From Labyrinthula sp. Ha (lineage: Eukaryota > Sar > Bigyra > Labyrinthulida > Labyrinthulaceae), in NCBI GenBank assembly GCA_015227615.1, contig JAALGZ010000014.1:124001-188000 (forward strand): a stretch of 64,000 nt of DNA. Direction: 5' to 3'. The position numbers and the translations under genes were made by a program. How positions within the stretch are numbered: position 1 is the stretch's first letter; each line of letters opens with the position of its first letter. This document shows, piece by piece, positions 50,258 through 62,739 of the stretch. The notes beneath the pieces were generated by a model. It had not been told where the DNA came from. It was given only the letters and a program-made list of their open reading frames with translations, and did no database searches.

Positions 50258-51397
50258 ATGATGAAAAAGTTACTGCTTTCAATCTTTTCAATCCTTACAC
50301 TCTGTGTAGCTGATCCTGACCCTTATTTAGAAGAATGTAATAAGCTGGTTCTTAAATCAGAGGAAGAAACATTCGCACCCCTTCTTGAAGGCTTGAAATC
50401 CGGACGCTTTCCTGATTCCAAGACTCTAATGCAACAACACTATTACATGAACGGAGTCTCTACAACAAAAACTGGACTTCAATACAAAATTGTTCGCTCT
50501 CATGAGGACACTGAAAATGATTCTTTCCGTCATCTTTTGACAAAGGATCGCCCAGACGAGGTTCTTTCTAAATTTGCACCTCACAAGGAAGCCCCCGTAA
50601 GAGTACAATTCAAGGGACTCACTGTGAATGAAAATATTTTCATTGATAACTTTGCCTCCAATAAAGTTATCTCTGGTGATGTTTCTTCCCTTGTTCCTGG
50701 TCTAAAAGAAGGAATTCAGTTTATGAGAACCGGGGAAATTTTCCAATTTTTCGTACCTGCGAAATTAGCTTATGGGTCCGTTGGAATGGAAGGAAAAGTA
50801 GAACCTGATGCGGATATTATCTTTTTTATTCATTTAGTTGAAATCGATCCTGCTGTTTCTATAATTGAAGGTTTCAAGTCTATGTTAAATCAACCGTTAA
50901 TAAATGAAACCTATCCATTTAAAATTTATCATGTAGTGTTTTTTTTCGTATATGGGTTTTTGAGATATGGTTTAAAAAGATTTAATAGAAAACTGAAAGA
51001 GGCGGATAAAAAAAAAGAAAAAGCTTTGGTGAAACATATTTTATTTAAGAGTGATGAGAACTCGTTGACTTTTACAAAGAAGCAGCTTGGATTGGCCAAG
51101 AAGGTGAAGGAAGAATTAAACGCGGTTAAAAAAAATGGAAAGGGTGATGGTGTTGAAGAGCTGCAGAAAGCATTTAATAAGGCAGCGAAGCAACATTCTG
51201 ATTGTCCAAGTAAAGAAAAGGGTGGAAGCTTGGGTTGGTTTGGTCGAGGGAGCATGGTTAAAGAATTTGAAGAAGTCGTGTTTGATCCAGAGACGAAAGA
51301 AAAGGAAATTATTGGACCAGTAAAGACAGATTATGGATATCATCTGCTTTTGATAATGGGAAGAAAGAATGTAGGAGAAAGCAAGAAGAGTAAATAG
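50258..51397 (+). CDS. FKBP-transmembrane-parvulin double prolyl isomerase, 379 aa
   Basis: Starts with a cleavable-looking signal peptide (1-18, 'KKLLLSIFSILTLCVA'). An FKBP domain follows (about 70-197) with 'LVPGLKEGIQFMRTGE' and 'FFVPAKLAYGSVGM'. One membrane segment spans about 219-238 ('KIYHVVFFFVYGFL'), followed by a basic stop-transfer region. A parvulin (PpiC-type rotamase) domain lies at about 256-370 with 'ALVKHILFKS', 'DCPSKEKGGSLGWFGRG' and 'DYGYHLLLIMGR'. The last four residues, KKSK, form a dilysine ER-retrieval signal. Together these predict a type I ER membrane protein with the FKBP in the lumen and the parvulin in the cytosol. Both families isomerise peptidyl-prolyl bonds, so it may aid folding on both sides of the membrane. 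Having both families in one chain is unusual. Confidence 0.9.
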   Translation: MMKKLLLSIFSILTLCVADPDPYLEECNKLVLKSEEETFAPLLEGLKSGRFPDSKTLMQQHYYMNGVSTTKTGLQYKIVRSHEDTENDSFRHLLTKDRPDEVLSKFAPHKEAPVRVQFKGLTVNENIFIDNFASNKVISGDVSSLVPGLKEGIQFMRTGEIFQFFVPAKLAYGSVGMEGKVEPDADIIFFIHLVEIDPAVSIIEGFKSMLNQPLINETYPFKIYHVVFFFVYGFLRYGLKRFNRKLKEADKKKEKALVKHILFKSDENSLTFTKKQLGLAKKVKEELNAVKKNGKGDGVEELQKAFNKAAKQHSDCPSKEKGGSLGWFGRGSMVKEFEEVVFDPETKEKEIIGPVKTDYGYHLLLIMGRKNVGESKKSK

Positions 51398-51779
51398 TTT
51401 CTGTTGTTGTTAGACAGCTTAAGTTTACAAAACAACTAACGCTAAGAAAGCTACAAACATATTTATATTATTTTATAACAAGGATCTTCTGCCGATGCAA
51501 AAAAAGTGATAACTTGCCTTTTGAAAGGCCAAGTTTGAAAAAGGGCAGCTGTATAAATATCTACTGAACAAATGCTATTGATAAACAGCACAAGAAGAAC
51601 CATAAAGGAACTAAATGTGTAATTTATCTGCTACAAACATAAAACCCAGTTCTTCAGGAAGACAAAACCCAATATTCTTTTTCAATACATATATTTACTT
51701 CTCCTGATTTCTGCTGTGTAAAATACCCGACATAAAATAGTTTGAAACGTAACCCATAAAACAAACTTTCAATCTCCAC
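51398..51779. other. 382-bp convergent intergenic region
   Basis: Lies between the 3' ends of the FKBP-parvulin gene and the AP2 gene and must contain both 3' UTRs. No structure noted. Confidence 0.6.
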
Positions 51780-53102
51780 TTACTCTGACCCTGATGCCTC
51801 AGGAAAATTCAACTTCGCGTCAGCCCCAAGGTGTCGCTTTGCATGTCGATCGTAACACTTAGCTGCTTCAATCTCGTCCTTAAACCTTCCAAGATACATA
51901 ACCTTTCCTTTCACTCGAAGCCTTGCCTGATATTTCTGATCTTTTCCACATCTGCTCACTCCCCTGTATATACTAGTAGAAGGCCTAGCCTTTCGATCCT
52001 TACTTCCAGTAGCCACTAGATTTATACTACTCTCAGTTTCATTAAAAGAATAATCACTGTACATATTCATGTCTGTTTTAGTTTCAATAACGCTAGCGCG
52101 TTTCTTTCGTTGCGGATAATAGTTTGCTGCATACATATCTAGTTTAGGCTCGGTATATCCCATCCCGTACATCCCACTTCCCTCGGTATTGATATTTTGT
52201 AGTTGACCTAAATCCACTGGAAACGGTATAGTATCAAAATCCGTAATAGTGGTATCAATACTTAGGTGTTTGTATCTACTCGTATTCGTACGCAAAGTCT
52301 CCGAACTTGAACTCTTTACTGATCCATCAAATAAAGGTTTAGAAAAAACATCTCCATCCTCTCCACCAAACCCTGGATTTTGCCAACCACTACCTAAGGG
52401 AGCTCCAGGAGTTTGCTGAAAAAACTGGTGACTGGCCCTAATGTCCTTCGCTTCACTGAAAGAAGCTCTTGAGTATCCCTTACCATAAACTTCTGCTGAG
52501 GAAGTACTCTTCTCATAGAGTGATTGACTTTTTCTTTTCGGTGTTTGAGAATACCTTCGTCTTTCGTTATGTTTAACCACATAGTTTCCAGGAAAGTCTC
52601 CAGGCACGGTCCCAACATTACCATAAGGGTCAATCGGGGCTCCGAGTTCAAACCTGCGACCAACATCTAATCCCGGGAGTGTTGTACTTTCGGATTTCAC
52701 TTTGATTTGATTTGCGGAAGTTGGTTGTTTAGGATTAAGACTAAGCTCATCAAAATCTGCTAGGTTTTGAAAAAGGACTCCGTTGGAATCAGAAGTTACC
52801 GCAGCATTCTGTTGCTGGATGCTTGGAAGGTCACCTGATTCAGCAGAGCTACACATAGATTTCTTTCCAGAAACGGGGGAAGTTTGTTTTTCTCGTTTAA
52901 TAGTTTTGGTTTTATTGTGTGAGATACCATCGTTCTGTAGTTGCTGCGTTACTTGGTCTTCGTTTTGATTCCAATTTCCCAGCGTCAAAGAAGAAAACTT
53001 CGATTCAGAAAAAGGTTTCGCAGTAGGGGAAGACTGTCTTTCATTTTGCAAAGGTTTTGGGCTATGAGGACTTGGACACGCGGCTAATGTGATAGAAGTC
53101 AT
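51780..53102 (-). CDS. AP2/ERF-domain transcription factor, 440 aa
   Basis: A single AP2 domain closes the protein (about 375-436): 'SIYRGVSRCGKDQKYQARL', 'GKVMYLGRFKDEIEAAKCYD' and 'RHLGADAKLNF'. YRGV, the LGxF strand and the EAAxxYD helix are all present, so DNA binding is likely. The first 370 residues are low-complexity, rich in Ser, Gln, Pro and Asn, with basic patches such as 'RRRYSQTPKRKSQS' that may be nuclear localisation signals; the rest probably acts as activation or regulatory region. One AP2 domain at the very C-terminus is common in algal and protist AP2 proteins and differs from plant ERFs. The target is unknown. It converges with the FKBP-parvulin gene. Confidence 0.9.
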   Translation of the reverse strand: MTSITLAACPSPHSPKPLQNERQSSPTAKPFSESKFSSLTLGNWNQNEDQVTQQLQNDGISHNKTKTIKREKQTSPVSGKKSMCSSAESGDLPSIQQQNAAVTSDSNGVLFQNLADFDELSLNPKQPTSANQIKVKSESTTLPGLDVGRRFELGAPIDPYGNVGTVPGDFPGNYVVKHNERRRYSQTPKRKSQSLYEKSTSSAEVYGKGYSRASFSEAKDIRASHQFFQQTPGAPLGSGWQNPGFGGEDGDVFSKPLFDGSVKSSSSETLRTNTSRYKHLSIDTTITDFDTIPFPVDLGQLQNINTEGSGMYGMGYTEPKLDMYAANYYPQRKKRASVIETKTDMNMYSDYSFNETESSINLVATGSKDRKARPSTSIYRGVSRCGKDQKYQARLRVKGKVMYLGRFKDEIEAAKCYDRHAKRHLGADAKLNFPEASGSE

Positions 53103-56100
53103 TTATCCACTCGACAATTGTAATAAAGGTCAGAAACTCAGAACTATTGCTGTCAACTTTTGTATTTAGAATTTAATTCAAGAAGGTTCGGTCAATTACT
53201 GAATTTCCAATGATGAAACGACGCCACAATCAGGCATGTATGTCGTTAACTCTTAATTTCGGATTTACTGTTGGTATGTCGTAATGGTTCGTATAGAGTT
53301 ACCCACGCGAGATAACTGGTATGTTTCTTTGGTGCCCAGACGAAGGTATTTATAACTGCCGGGATACCATTCTTTAAACCGAGACCTCCTGATTAGGATA
53401 TTTTTCGATGGTTTCTCGTATATATCTCCTTATAAAAATATATTATTAATTAAACGGGAATAGATTAATTTATCCATTTCTCGATAAACTGAATCCATTT
53501 ATGCAAAAATCGACTTAATACCGGGTTAAAAGAAGTCGGGACAGGGAATATAATATCAAATTTTTTGCACACACCTAAAAGCCGAATAAACTTCCTGGAA
53601 ATTTCGCATATATCGAGTAAAAATTAATACCCGTTACAAAAAGTCATAGAATATAGATACTGTGGTTATACTATTAAACCGGGAAGTTATGGAACCGATA
53701 TATCAATATGGTGTTACCAAGAAAAGTGGTAAAGATAGAGCAATAGTATATTATATATGCCACTTTTCATAGCAAGTAGGGAAAAGTTGACTTGTTTTTC
53801 ACGTCAACTGTTTCTGTGGACAATAGACTCCTATGTTCTCTAACTCTGGTGGTTCGTTCTATGAAAGGAATACACACAAATAGAATATTTTACTACAAAG
53901 TTGGGGTACCAATTCTTAGAAGAAAATATGTTTGTGCCGATTAATTTTTGAATCGACTCCTTTGTTCATGACATAACACTTAACTTGATACAAACTTAGG
54001 GAATGAGTTCTTAAACTAAACAATCTTCTCGTTGGAGTTGGGTCAAAGGTTTATTTAGTTTTTTCTTTAGAAGCCTAATATTTTGAATACATCAAATCTA
54101 TGCATAGAAAGAGAGAAGTCATACACTTACTATTAGCAGAAGTTTTTGTCAAGCCATTCGCTTTAACTGAAAAGCGATTAATTAAAATATGGTTCACAAG
54201 CACAACACCTCTCAAGGTGAATGATGTATCGAACGACTTATTACACAGTATTGTTCATTTTAAAGGTAGGATCTTCTATTTGTATCGAGCAATTAGTTGA
54301 ATGATAATAGCGCGACGGAAAACAGAAAAGAGGTATGTTCATGATTAATAAAATTATGTCTACCTTCCATTGTCCACTGTACTCGAGGATAGATTTTGAT
54401 ACTGCACGTATATTGTTCATACAGTAACGGCAAGGAATGAACTCCAACCTCAGCAGCACAACTTTCTCGGCATGAAATCGAACTAGGAAGCTATTAACGA
54501 GACAAAACGAATGCTAACAGAGTTTGCAGAAATACTTGTAAGGTCAAAGTGCAGTCCAAACCTTCGGAAGATCCCATATGGGTTTTTCCTAAACAAGTTG
54601 CTACGTGCTCTTGAATAGCTAGTTTGGCTAAGCTAAATTCAAATTTCATTGTTCACATGAGCTGTTTTTTCTATATGGCCTAAAAAGTCAAAGTTCATCG
54701 TTTCATGCCACATAGCCACATAATAATGGAACACCTGAGTTTCTCTTACTTAAGCAACCAATTAATTTCATTATTCAGGTGCACAAGAAGTACTGTGGCT
54801 GAACATATTGGTTTTCAATCCATGGAAATAGTAAGAGACTGAGAATGGCTTAAAACCAAAAATACTTTGGTAAAGGCACTCTACAGTTTGGTGTGTGAGC
54901 TATCAGAGAAAGCGGCTAAATTCAGAAGATTTGGCATCATGTACATAGAGAATTCCAAGCATTTTTGCTCTGTATAGACTTACCCACAATACTCACGTAG
55001 CTAACATAAATTCAGAATAATATAGGAGTTACAAATACGTGTGATAAGTTTCTTATACACATTCTATTCAATCAAACAGTACTGAATAATTGGCGAACGC
55101 TTTATTGTAACTAAAGTATTTTTACTTCTAAATTTTAGATTTAAGCTCCTGATTCAGGAAACTTATTTACATAGCTTGGGTAGATAAAAATGTACCTTAA
55201 TGGAAACTTCTTCGAAGTCTGTATGCCGAACCAGTATTAAGTTTTTAGCAAGATATCCTATTCGTGACACTGTCAGCTGCTTAATTAACTTTTCTTTATC
55301 TTAAAAAAATTCATAAGACTATTAAAAGTGATGAAACTGTCGTGAGCTATAAAAGCATATGAGGCCTGAACAATTCTTAAAATTTGAGGTATAAAAGTTG
55401 TTAACAATGGAAATTTCCAATTCTTACCCTAAAAGGATAAAGAGCTATGAACCCTATTATATGGGTTCCTGCTGGTCTAAATAAAATTAGTTATGCTAAA
55501 TACCGATATGGTTCCTTTTCTCTGCTAAAATGTTGCTAGGTAGCCCCTTCGCTGAGATTTTATCCTGTTGTAAGCTCTGTTGGTTGCTTAATTCAGGCTC
55601 CCCCCCCAGATATTTGCATTCAAAGTTATCAGAACATAATAACTAATTATATAAAAATATCATTGCGTTGAACCTTCTCAGATGACGTTAAAAGTTACCA
55701 ATGACAGTGAGTCAACTTTTCTCTATTTTTGTCAGAACATAGAGTTTCTTTACTCTGCCCACCAGCAAATAACTTTAGCGGGTGATTTCCAGGAATATTT
55801 TATTGCTAGTGACAGAACAATAAGTTTCCATTTTAAATAATCAATAAATTATTTAGCAATTAACAAAAAGTATGGGAAATTTCCCAATGTGGAATACATC
55901 AACTCAATAATCTATTGTCAAACAGATTAAGCTTTTATTTGGAAGTCTTGATTGATCATAAATAAACCACAGTAGATGATAAAATGAGAATATAAGCTCA
56001 AGAAGATAATGGATCAACAATATACTAGAAGAAAATATGGACCCCTTTCAAGTCTTAGCACAGATATTATGAATCTTTCCCCGGGGTTAAGGTATGTGTC

Positions 56101-59100
56101 GATGTCTCTAATCGTTATAACACTGTAATTTGGGAAACAATGCCTAAGAATTAGTTGCATTGGCACGTTCCAAGTTTAGAAAGTTACAGTGGTGATAGAT
56201 TTTGATAAAAACTTCAGGAAGAAATAATTCAAGGTTCGCCTAGAGTTTTTCAATTCATTTACCGATATTTAGATGTGTAACAAAAGACTACAAAACCCAA
56301 AAACAGGTAAAAGGTGAAAAGCCGGATGTTAAAAAAGGATCCGAGATAAAAGACAGAGAACTCGTTGATGAAGAAATGGCTAGAAACCAATGTTACATGG
56401 AACTTGGAAATGGTAAAGAGGAAAAAAGTTCTGTACATGAAAGACACTAAACCTATCAATACAACGAGAAACTTACTTCCAGTGATGAAAATAAAATAAC
56501 TTGTAATGATGACTACAACGTTTGAACAACCATTGCAGAGTATATCTTTGTAATTTTGCACTGGATCAACATTAGTATCATTACATCTTTTATTGATGAA
56601 AATAAAACGGCACTGTCATTTCTTGTTCAAACCTTTCTTATTTTTTGGGCAAAGATACCATGCATAAACAGAGCTCTCTATTGATTTTCCAAAAGCATTT
56701 CCTACATAATGGCACAGCACTAGGTAATTCTGTTTCTGCTATTTTCTGTACGATATTACTCTGTTCTTCTACTTTGTTTTTATTATTACTAGTACTTTAA
56801 AACAGTATTTCACGAAGCTAATATCCTAAAACAATAGCCTCAATTTAAATATAAAATAGTTTAAAACGTCATTCTTAACACATTTCAGATTCGTATGTAT
56901 TTGTTCTGTTCGTAATAGCTGAATATAGATGAGAGCATGATATGTATATATATATGTATCATCTCTTGATCCCATAGGCATAGCTTATTATTTTCCACGT
57001 AGAATATCCAGAAACTTAGATGGATACAACCCGTATTATATTTCTAGGCCATGTTAATACACATACGTGCTTGGTTATGCATATTGCTGAATATATAATT
57101 GGATGCAGCATATTGAGGTATACTATTTTCTTCAAATTGTTTGTATTGTAATGCTTAATGTCAAAATATTGAACATGAAACAATTCCATGTCTCAGAGAA
57201 AGTTGACATTAAAATATTTGTGGCTCGATACTTAGTTGTCAAAAATATTTTGCACTTCTAAATGCATGTTTTATTAAGGGTTTGTTATATCTGGTTTGCG
57301 ATAAATTCTGAGATCTTGAAAACGGCTGAAAATATTTGATCCTATACCAGAAGAACGGTCGTCCCCGTGATAGATCACCTGTCGTATTTTCTAATTAATC
57401 ACATTTATTATTTGGAGATAAGTATTTATAATTGTCAGCCTCGGACCATTTGGCAATAAGATTTATCAACATCAATACTTGTCACCATTCTTAGGACACT
57501 TAAAAATACAATGTTTACCTCTTCTGGCTTCACATGTTAAATTGGTAAATCGCTCGCAATAACTTGAAGTATATTTACATAAGGAGGCACTATATCTCCT
57601 TAAGTACTCAAAGTAAGTACTTAGTCGGATTTGTTAACGCTATGTGGAACAAGAATTATGATGACAAGTTAGATGTGTTTTCTCTTGATATGGAGTGCAT
57701 ATTCGACGCTATGGACTTTCTGTTACGCCAAAGTAGATCACATATAATAAATGTCAACGCTTTTTGTTGCACTCATATTTCTCTGGAATATTTACTTATA
57801 GACCTCTTTTAGAACATGAAGTAATTAAAATAGAAACATTAAGTATCCAGTTTAACCTCACAAGTAATTTCTTATCACCTACTAATGGATATTCTTTAAC
57901 AAATGAAATACGTTTCAAAAACATCATTGTTTTTGATTTTATGTAGTGACACAATATATGCATTACTTAAAGACATTGAATAAATATGACTTCCACGTAA
58001 ATGTACGGTAACCACTAAGTTGTGGATTCGGTTAGGCAACAAATAACATAAATCTCGCGAAAAATTAAAACATGCTTTTTATTCAGTGGTGATGCTTGTC
58101 ATAGCAATATAATAAGCATGAGCGAAGTAGCTCATATTCTATGACTTAAGGTTTTTTGCTCATTCGGTGAGCCAAGCTTATAGAATTCCAATGCAAGTTA
58201 TTTGGTTCTAAACTATTTAACACTCCTTGTATTTCTTGATGCCATATCATTTTCAAGTTCGAGTAATTGAGAACACGTTGGCTGGGTGAAATGAAAGATT
58301 CAACATAGAAAATATCTGTGAAATGCTTTAAAATCTATAAAATAATAAATAACGGATGTAATTTAAAGCAAAACCTCCAAGTATAAAATTTTTTTCTCTG
58401 TAGATATTTTTCCTTTCTGTTGAGGTTTTGAAGGTAGATGCTCCCGCTGTAACCCTCTCAGAGCGCGTAAGTTCTGTACTTTGCACATAACAATAAGAGC
58501 AATTGCGCACTTGTCAAAAAAAAATATAAATCAGCTTCTCCTCAGTATATTGGCCCTAAAAATATATTCTGAATAAATTTAGATCTCTTTCTTGGATTTA
58601 ATACTGTTCGATTAATATCAAAGTGGGTATAGATTCCCTCCTAAGAGCACGGACCTCAATTTATATTTAAATCTTCGTTTAATTATTAAGTGTTTCATAC
58701 TATCATAACTGAAACTAGGGATATATAGTTAGTTTTCAAAGATGATGCGTCAAGACGTTTGGGGAGCTTTCTAAACAACAGAACAAATTTTAGTGGGTCT
58801 AGATACCAGATTGTGTGAGAAAAGAAATCACAAATGCAAATTTTAACTAATTACGCCGAAGGGACTCATTGAGAACTTTTCCGGAAGTATTTTTGGAGCT
58901 TCATAACCCCAAAATTCTCATCACATAGATAATTCTTAGTTTCTTATCTAAGTTTTTACAATCCTAAATATCTTGGTTCTTAATCTTCTTCACTCTACAT
59001 CCCTAATGGAACAAAAAGATGAGAATCATATCGACATACTTCCTACGACAACCAACTTGAAGAAGTAACCAAAAATAACACATTCCACATAGAAAATATG

Positions 59101-61266
59101 ATAATTTATTGTCATGAAATTGTTGTAGAGAACAAACTAAGCGATAAGGATTGTATTTTCTAGACTACGGAATATTGTACTCCATTGATCTCACTGTATG
59201 AATTAAATATCAACAATATTAATCTCTCAAAGTAAAAAACAGTACCCATAAAATACAGGAGAATTATAAAATGTGGCGAGATTCTCCAAGCTAACAATAA
59301 AATGTTAAAAATAATAAAGATAAAATATATTTCAAAAAGCGAAGAAGAAGATGAATGAGATTAGTAAAGATAAATAGAATGCTCGAGTTATACATCTTAC
59401 AGGTGCACTGAAAGGAAATATTTAAATTTTCATGAAATTTAGGTCAATGATGTTCTCAGTAAAGATGGGATTCACCACTTAGGATGTCAAAGGGAATAGA
59501 GAAATCATTTAAAAAATATTTAAGGCTTAAGGAAGTCAAGTAAAAATATACAGAAACAACATTTCAAGCTTTCTTCTATACACATCTCTAGATGGTACAA
59601 ATAAATATCTTCTCAAAGAATGCATAAGAATACAACAAATATAATTATATGAAACAATGTGAACAAAACATGAAAAACAATAAATTTTTTAGAATTATCG
59701 GAAAATTGTTTACCAGAAAGGAACAGAGATTAGGCAACATAATTATGATGCACTTACATGGCACAAAATCAATATGATATGGATGGAAGGGTAAGAAAGA
59801 AATTTAAAGGAAAAGATGTTATTTTTGACACCGGATATGAGTTTAGCAACCTTAAACAGTCACAAAACCAAAGTAGGTACCTAAGAATTTTTTGATGGGG
59901 ATGGGTATAGGGAGCAAGTATTCCTGTTTCTTAGCTGTGCATTCTAGATGACTTACATTTATTATTTGACTTTATGGAGTAGTAACAGAGAAAATATTTC
60001 TTATATAATATGCCTCTTCGAGTGTATTATCAACCCTTTCTATTGGGATCGCATGTATGGATTGTTTTTAATACCGTGCAGCACCGCCAACATCTTATGA
60101 AGGACATTCTTGGGGTAGTTATACCTATTTTTGAGTATTTGAGCATCATACATCTGCAAAGGGGTTATTATTCTTGCAGATCAACTAAGGAGAGTAAAAA
60201 TTAGATAGAAAAAAGAAATCAGATGATTTTTTTTTAGTAATATGGTAAGAAATCTATGCCTGGGTCATAATTAACTTTTTTAGTAAAACGAAACCGTAGG
60301 TACTGAGAACTTTAATGAGTATTTTAATGACACTCAAATAAAGGGTGTAACTTGGGGATCAGTAGCTCTGAAGTTTTTGAAGTAGTATTTGGTGAGCATT
60401 GAATAGATTAGGAAAATCTCCCCTTTCTACGCCTACTTAGGTTTATCTTACCCTTTGAACTGTTAGAAGCAGCTTTTCTTCATGATTTTTTCTTTACAGT
60501 GAATTGCAAAAATTCAGCATGATACTGACGATATACCTGATTCAAATACAGATACTAACTCATCAGAATTGGCTCCTAAGGTATCCCTTATACAAAAACC
60601 GTCGGAAAACTTTCCTAAATTCATGGTTGCTTCCTTTACCTTTCTCAAAAAGATCTATGCACACCGATAAAAAGCTGTATGTTTGTTCGATGTGCTGATT
60701 GATGCCTAAAGGATGCTGAAAGATGGAAAAATGGCCTCAATCTGCAACTCGTCACCATATCTTGGTCTTGCTTTCCTATTTCCTCCAAATCTTGATTACA
60801 TAATGGATGTTGCTGGAAAACTCATCGTAGAATCACGCCGGAGTCGTTGACTTACAGTTTCTATCGTTTGTCACAAGTATATGCATAATGTTTACATGAC
60901 AAGCCATACGTCATCCAAACATCACAGCTGCATCTTGAACATATACCACGATTCACCTCTTACACGTTCACGCATTACCCAACTGTTTATCGATGGAATT
61001 TTTCTGTGACTATATAGGTTAAATTCCCTCTGTCTAATGCTTTGTAGTATCCAAACACCTTAAATTACTCTGTCTCTAACATCGTTCTTAGTTTTGAAAA
61101 AAACAAGTTATCCATATCGTAAAAAGGTTTAGATTTTGTTCAACATTTTAAATTGATACCTCTCACCCGTTTGATGCTGATAATAAACAAGCTCATCACG
61201 AGTTTTACTTTTCTAACTTAATATAAGCTCTACCTGCCTGCTAACTTCGAGCAGAAATAGTCCTTT
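53103..61266. other. 8-kb gene desert
   Basis: Apart from the promoter of the AP2 gene at the left end, I see no supported gene. The frames here are under 100 residues and rich in Phe, Ile and Tyr, as expected by chance in AT-rich DNA. The desert ends at a MULE relic. Confidence 0.5.
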
Positions 61267-61870
61267 CTATGTAAGAACCTGTGAAGAGGCACCAAGACAA
61301 TTCTCTTGTGTCTGCGTACAAAATATGGCTGTCTTCAAACTTAAGGAACCATTCATGAAATTTTGTTGATGTTCTTGCAACCAGTTGTATAATATATGTT
61401 GAAAGTAATATTCAACAGTCTTCATATTTAAACCAGGGAAAAGGGCTTTATCCAGCTCCGATTTAAATTATTCAGGAAATTTCCTTAAAGTCCCATACAT
61501 ACTACGCTGAATGTTGTTACAAAGTACTTGAGGCATAACACATGGACTCTACTCACTTCACACTTAGGTTTAGCCAACGTTGGACCTCCATCATTCAAAA
61601 TCTCAGAAGGGTCTTTTAGTCCAAAATCTAAAAGTCTATGAACTAATTACTTAAATTTCTCGGTTCTCAAAAAACAACATCCAAAATTAAGTGTACACAG
61701 AAGTAGTTAATGCAAACTGGAAACATGGGCATTAATTGACATCTAATCAATTCAGGGGTGGTGTCTACTTAAATGGAATCCTGGCAATACTTTCTAAATG
61801 TATCTGTAGATTCTCTTCAAATTTTTCACAATGTATTTCATCTGTTCCAACTGGTATTTTAAAGAGATAA
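61267..61870 (-). mobile_element. decayed Mutator-like (MULE) transposase, relic 2
   Basis: Minus-strand fragments, in shifting frames with stops, repeat the motif series of relic 1 in the same order: 'VDTTPELIRCQLMPMFP', 'NFGCCFLRTEKFK', 'DPSEILNDGGPTLAK' and 'VLCLKYFVTTF', followed by 'FPGLNMKTVEYYFQHILYNW' and 'GSLSLKTAIFC'. The second Asp (NDGGPTLAK) and the Cys motif match MULE transposases, but the usual His after the Cys is Tyr in both relics. At least one frameshift and several stops are visible, so it is dead. Divergence between the two relics is high at protein level, pointing to old, separate insertions or distant family members. Confidence 0.6.
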
Positions 61871-62234
61871 ACTCAAATACTTCAGTTCTAATTAATCACA
61901 TGATTCAACACTACAAAAAATTTCTTATATTAGTGTTTTCGGATAACTTTCCTTCATCTCTAGGTCTAATCATCACATGTTCTGCAAGCCCTTTCCTAAA
62001 TTAAACACCTGGGAATTCTTAATTTAGAGCAAATAAAACGGCCCTACTTAAAGCTTAGCCAATCCAGTCGTCTCTATGAACTTTTTTTCATCATCAGTCA
62101 GGTCAACTTGGTACTTACTAACCATGGAGTTAATTACATGGTTTTATCCTACATGTTCACCTTTGTTTCCTTGTATGGTATAATATAAGGTTAAGGGTGG
62201 TACTTATTGTTAACCACAAGACAATAACTAGAGC
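61871..62234. other. gene-free interval
   Basis: Spacer between the MULE relic and the small membrane-protein gene. It may include the N-terminal remains of the transposase, but nothing can be recognised. Confidence 0.5.
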
Positions 62235-62510
62235 TTAACATCCTCTCTGAACTGCTGTACCAGCATCAAAATCTTTCAGGGATTTCTCACCAGTGCAGTA
62301 GTGGGATGCTATGTTTCTCCAATGAAATCTATCAGAGATGAAATTAGAAAACATTACAGACATTACTGCAAGTATCATACCTGAAACACGATAGAACTCA
62401 ATCTTATCGGATTTATTTCTTCTCATCTTGTAGTGTTGCTTCTGTTTTGCAACGTCGTCCTTGAAGGTTTCTTTCTTACTCATATTTTTGATATTGGCGA
62501 TGTGATCCAT
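62235..62510 (-). CDS. small hypothetical membrane protein, 91 aa
   Basis: The first ATG is at 62510; the frame extends slightly upstream without another ATG. Residues 1-42 are highly charged ('KKETFKDDVAKQKQHYKMRR'). One hydrophobic segment follows at about 46-62 ('SGMILAVMSVMFSNFI'), then a short polar tail. The layout (charged N-terminus, single helix, short tail) resembles small accessory subunits of mitochondrial or ER membrane complexes, but no family is recognised. A consensus-like donor, gtaagt, at 62606 (minus strand) upstream may mark a spliced 5' leader. Base composition is less AT-rich than the surrounding DNA, which supports coding. Confidence 0.45.
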   Translation of the reverse strand: MDHIANIKNMSKKETFKDDVAKQKQHYKMRRNKSDKIEFYRVSGMILAVMSVMFSNFISDRFHWRNIASHYCTGEKSLKDFDAGTAVQRGC

Positions 62511-62739
62511 TGCTCTGCTCAACAATCAAAATTAGCGGCGTAGAACACCCCAGACTACAAGAAAGATAATTTAAGCGGCGTCCTAAAGAACAACACCGAG
62601 ACTTACATTGGAAGATGAACGCATTCTTGCCCTAGGTTGGAATTAATAGTTTCAGTTAAACCAACACCAGTAAACGCCACCGGACCGCAGAAACCAACTA
62701 TATTCACACCAGAATTGACAAAACCCAGGTTCCCACCTT

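Noticed and set aside
56259-56561. 100-residue hydrophobic minus-strand frame in the desert
   Set aside because: Dominated by Phe, Ile and Val with no charge pattern typical of membrane proteins; expected by chance in AT-rich DNA.
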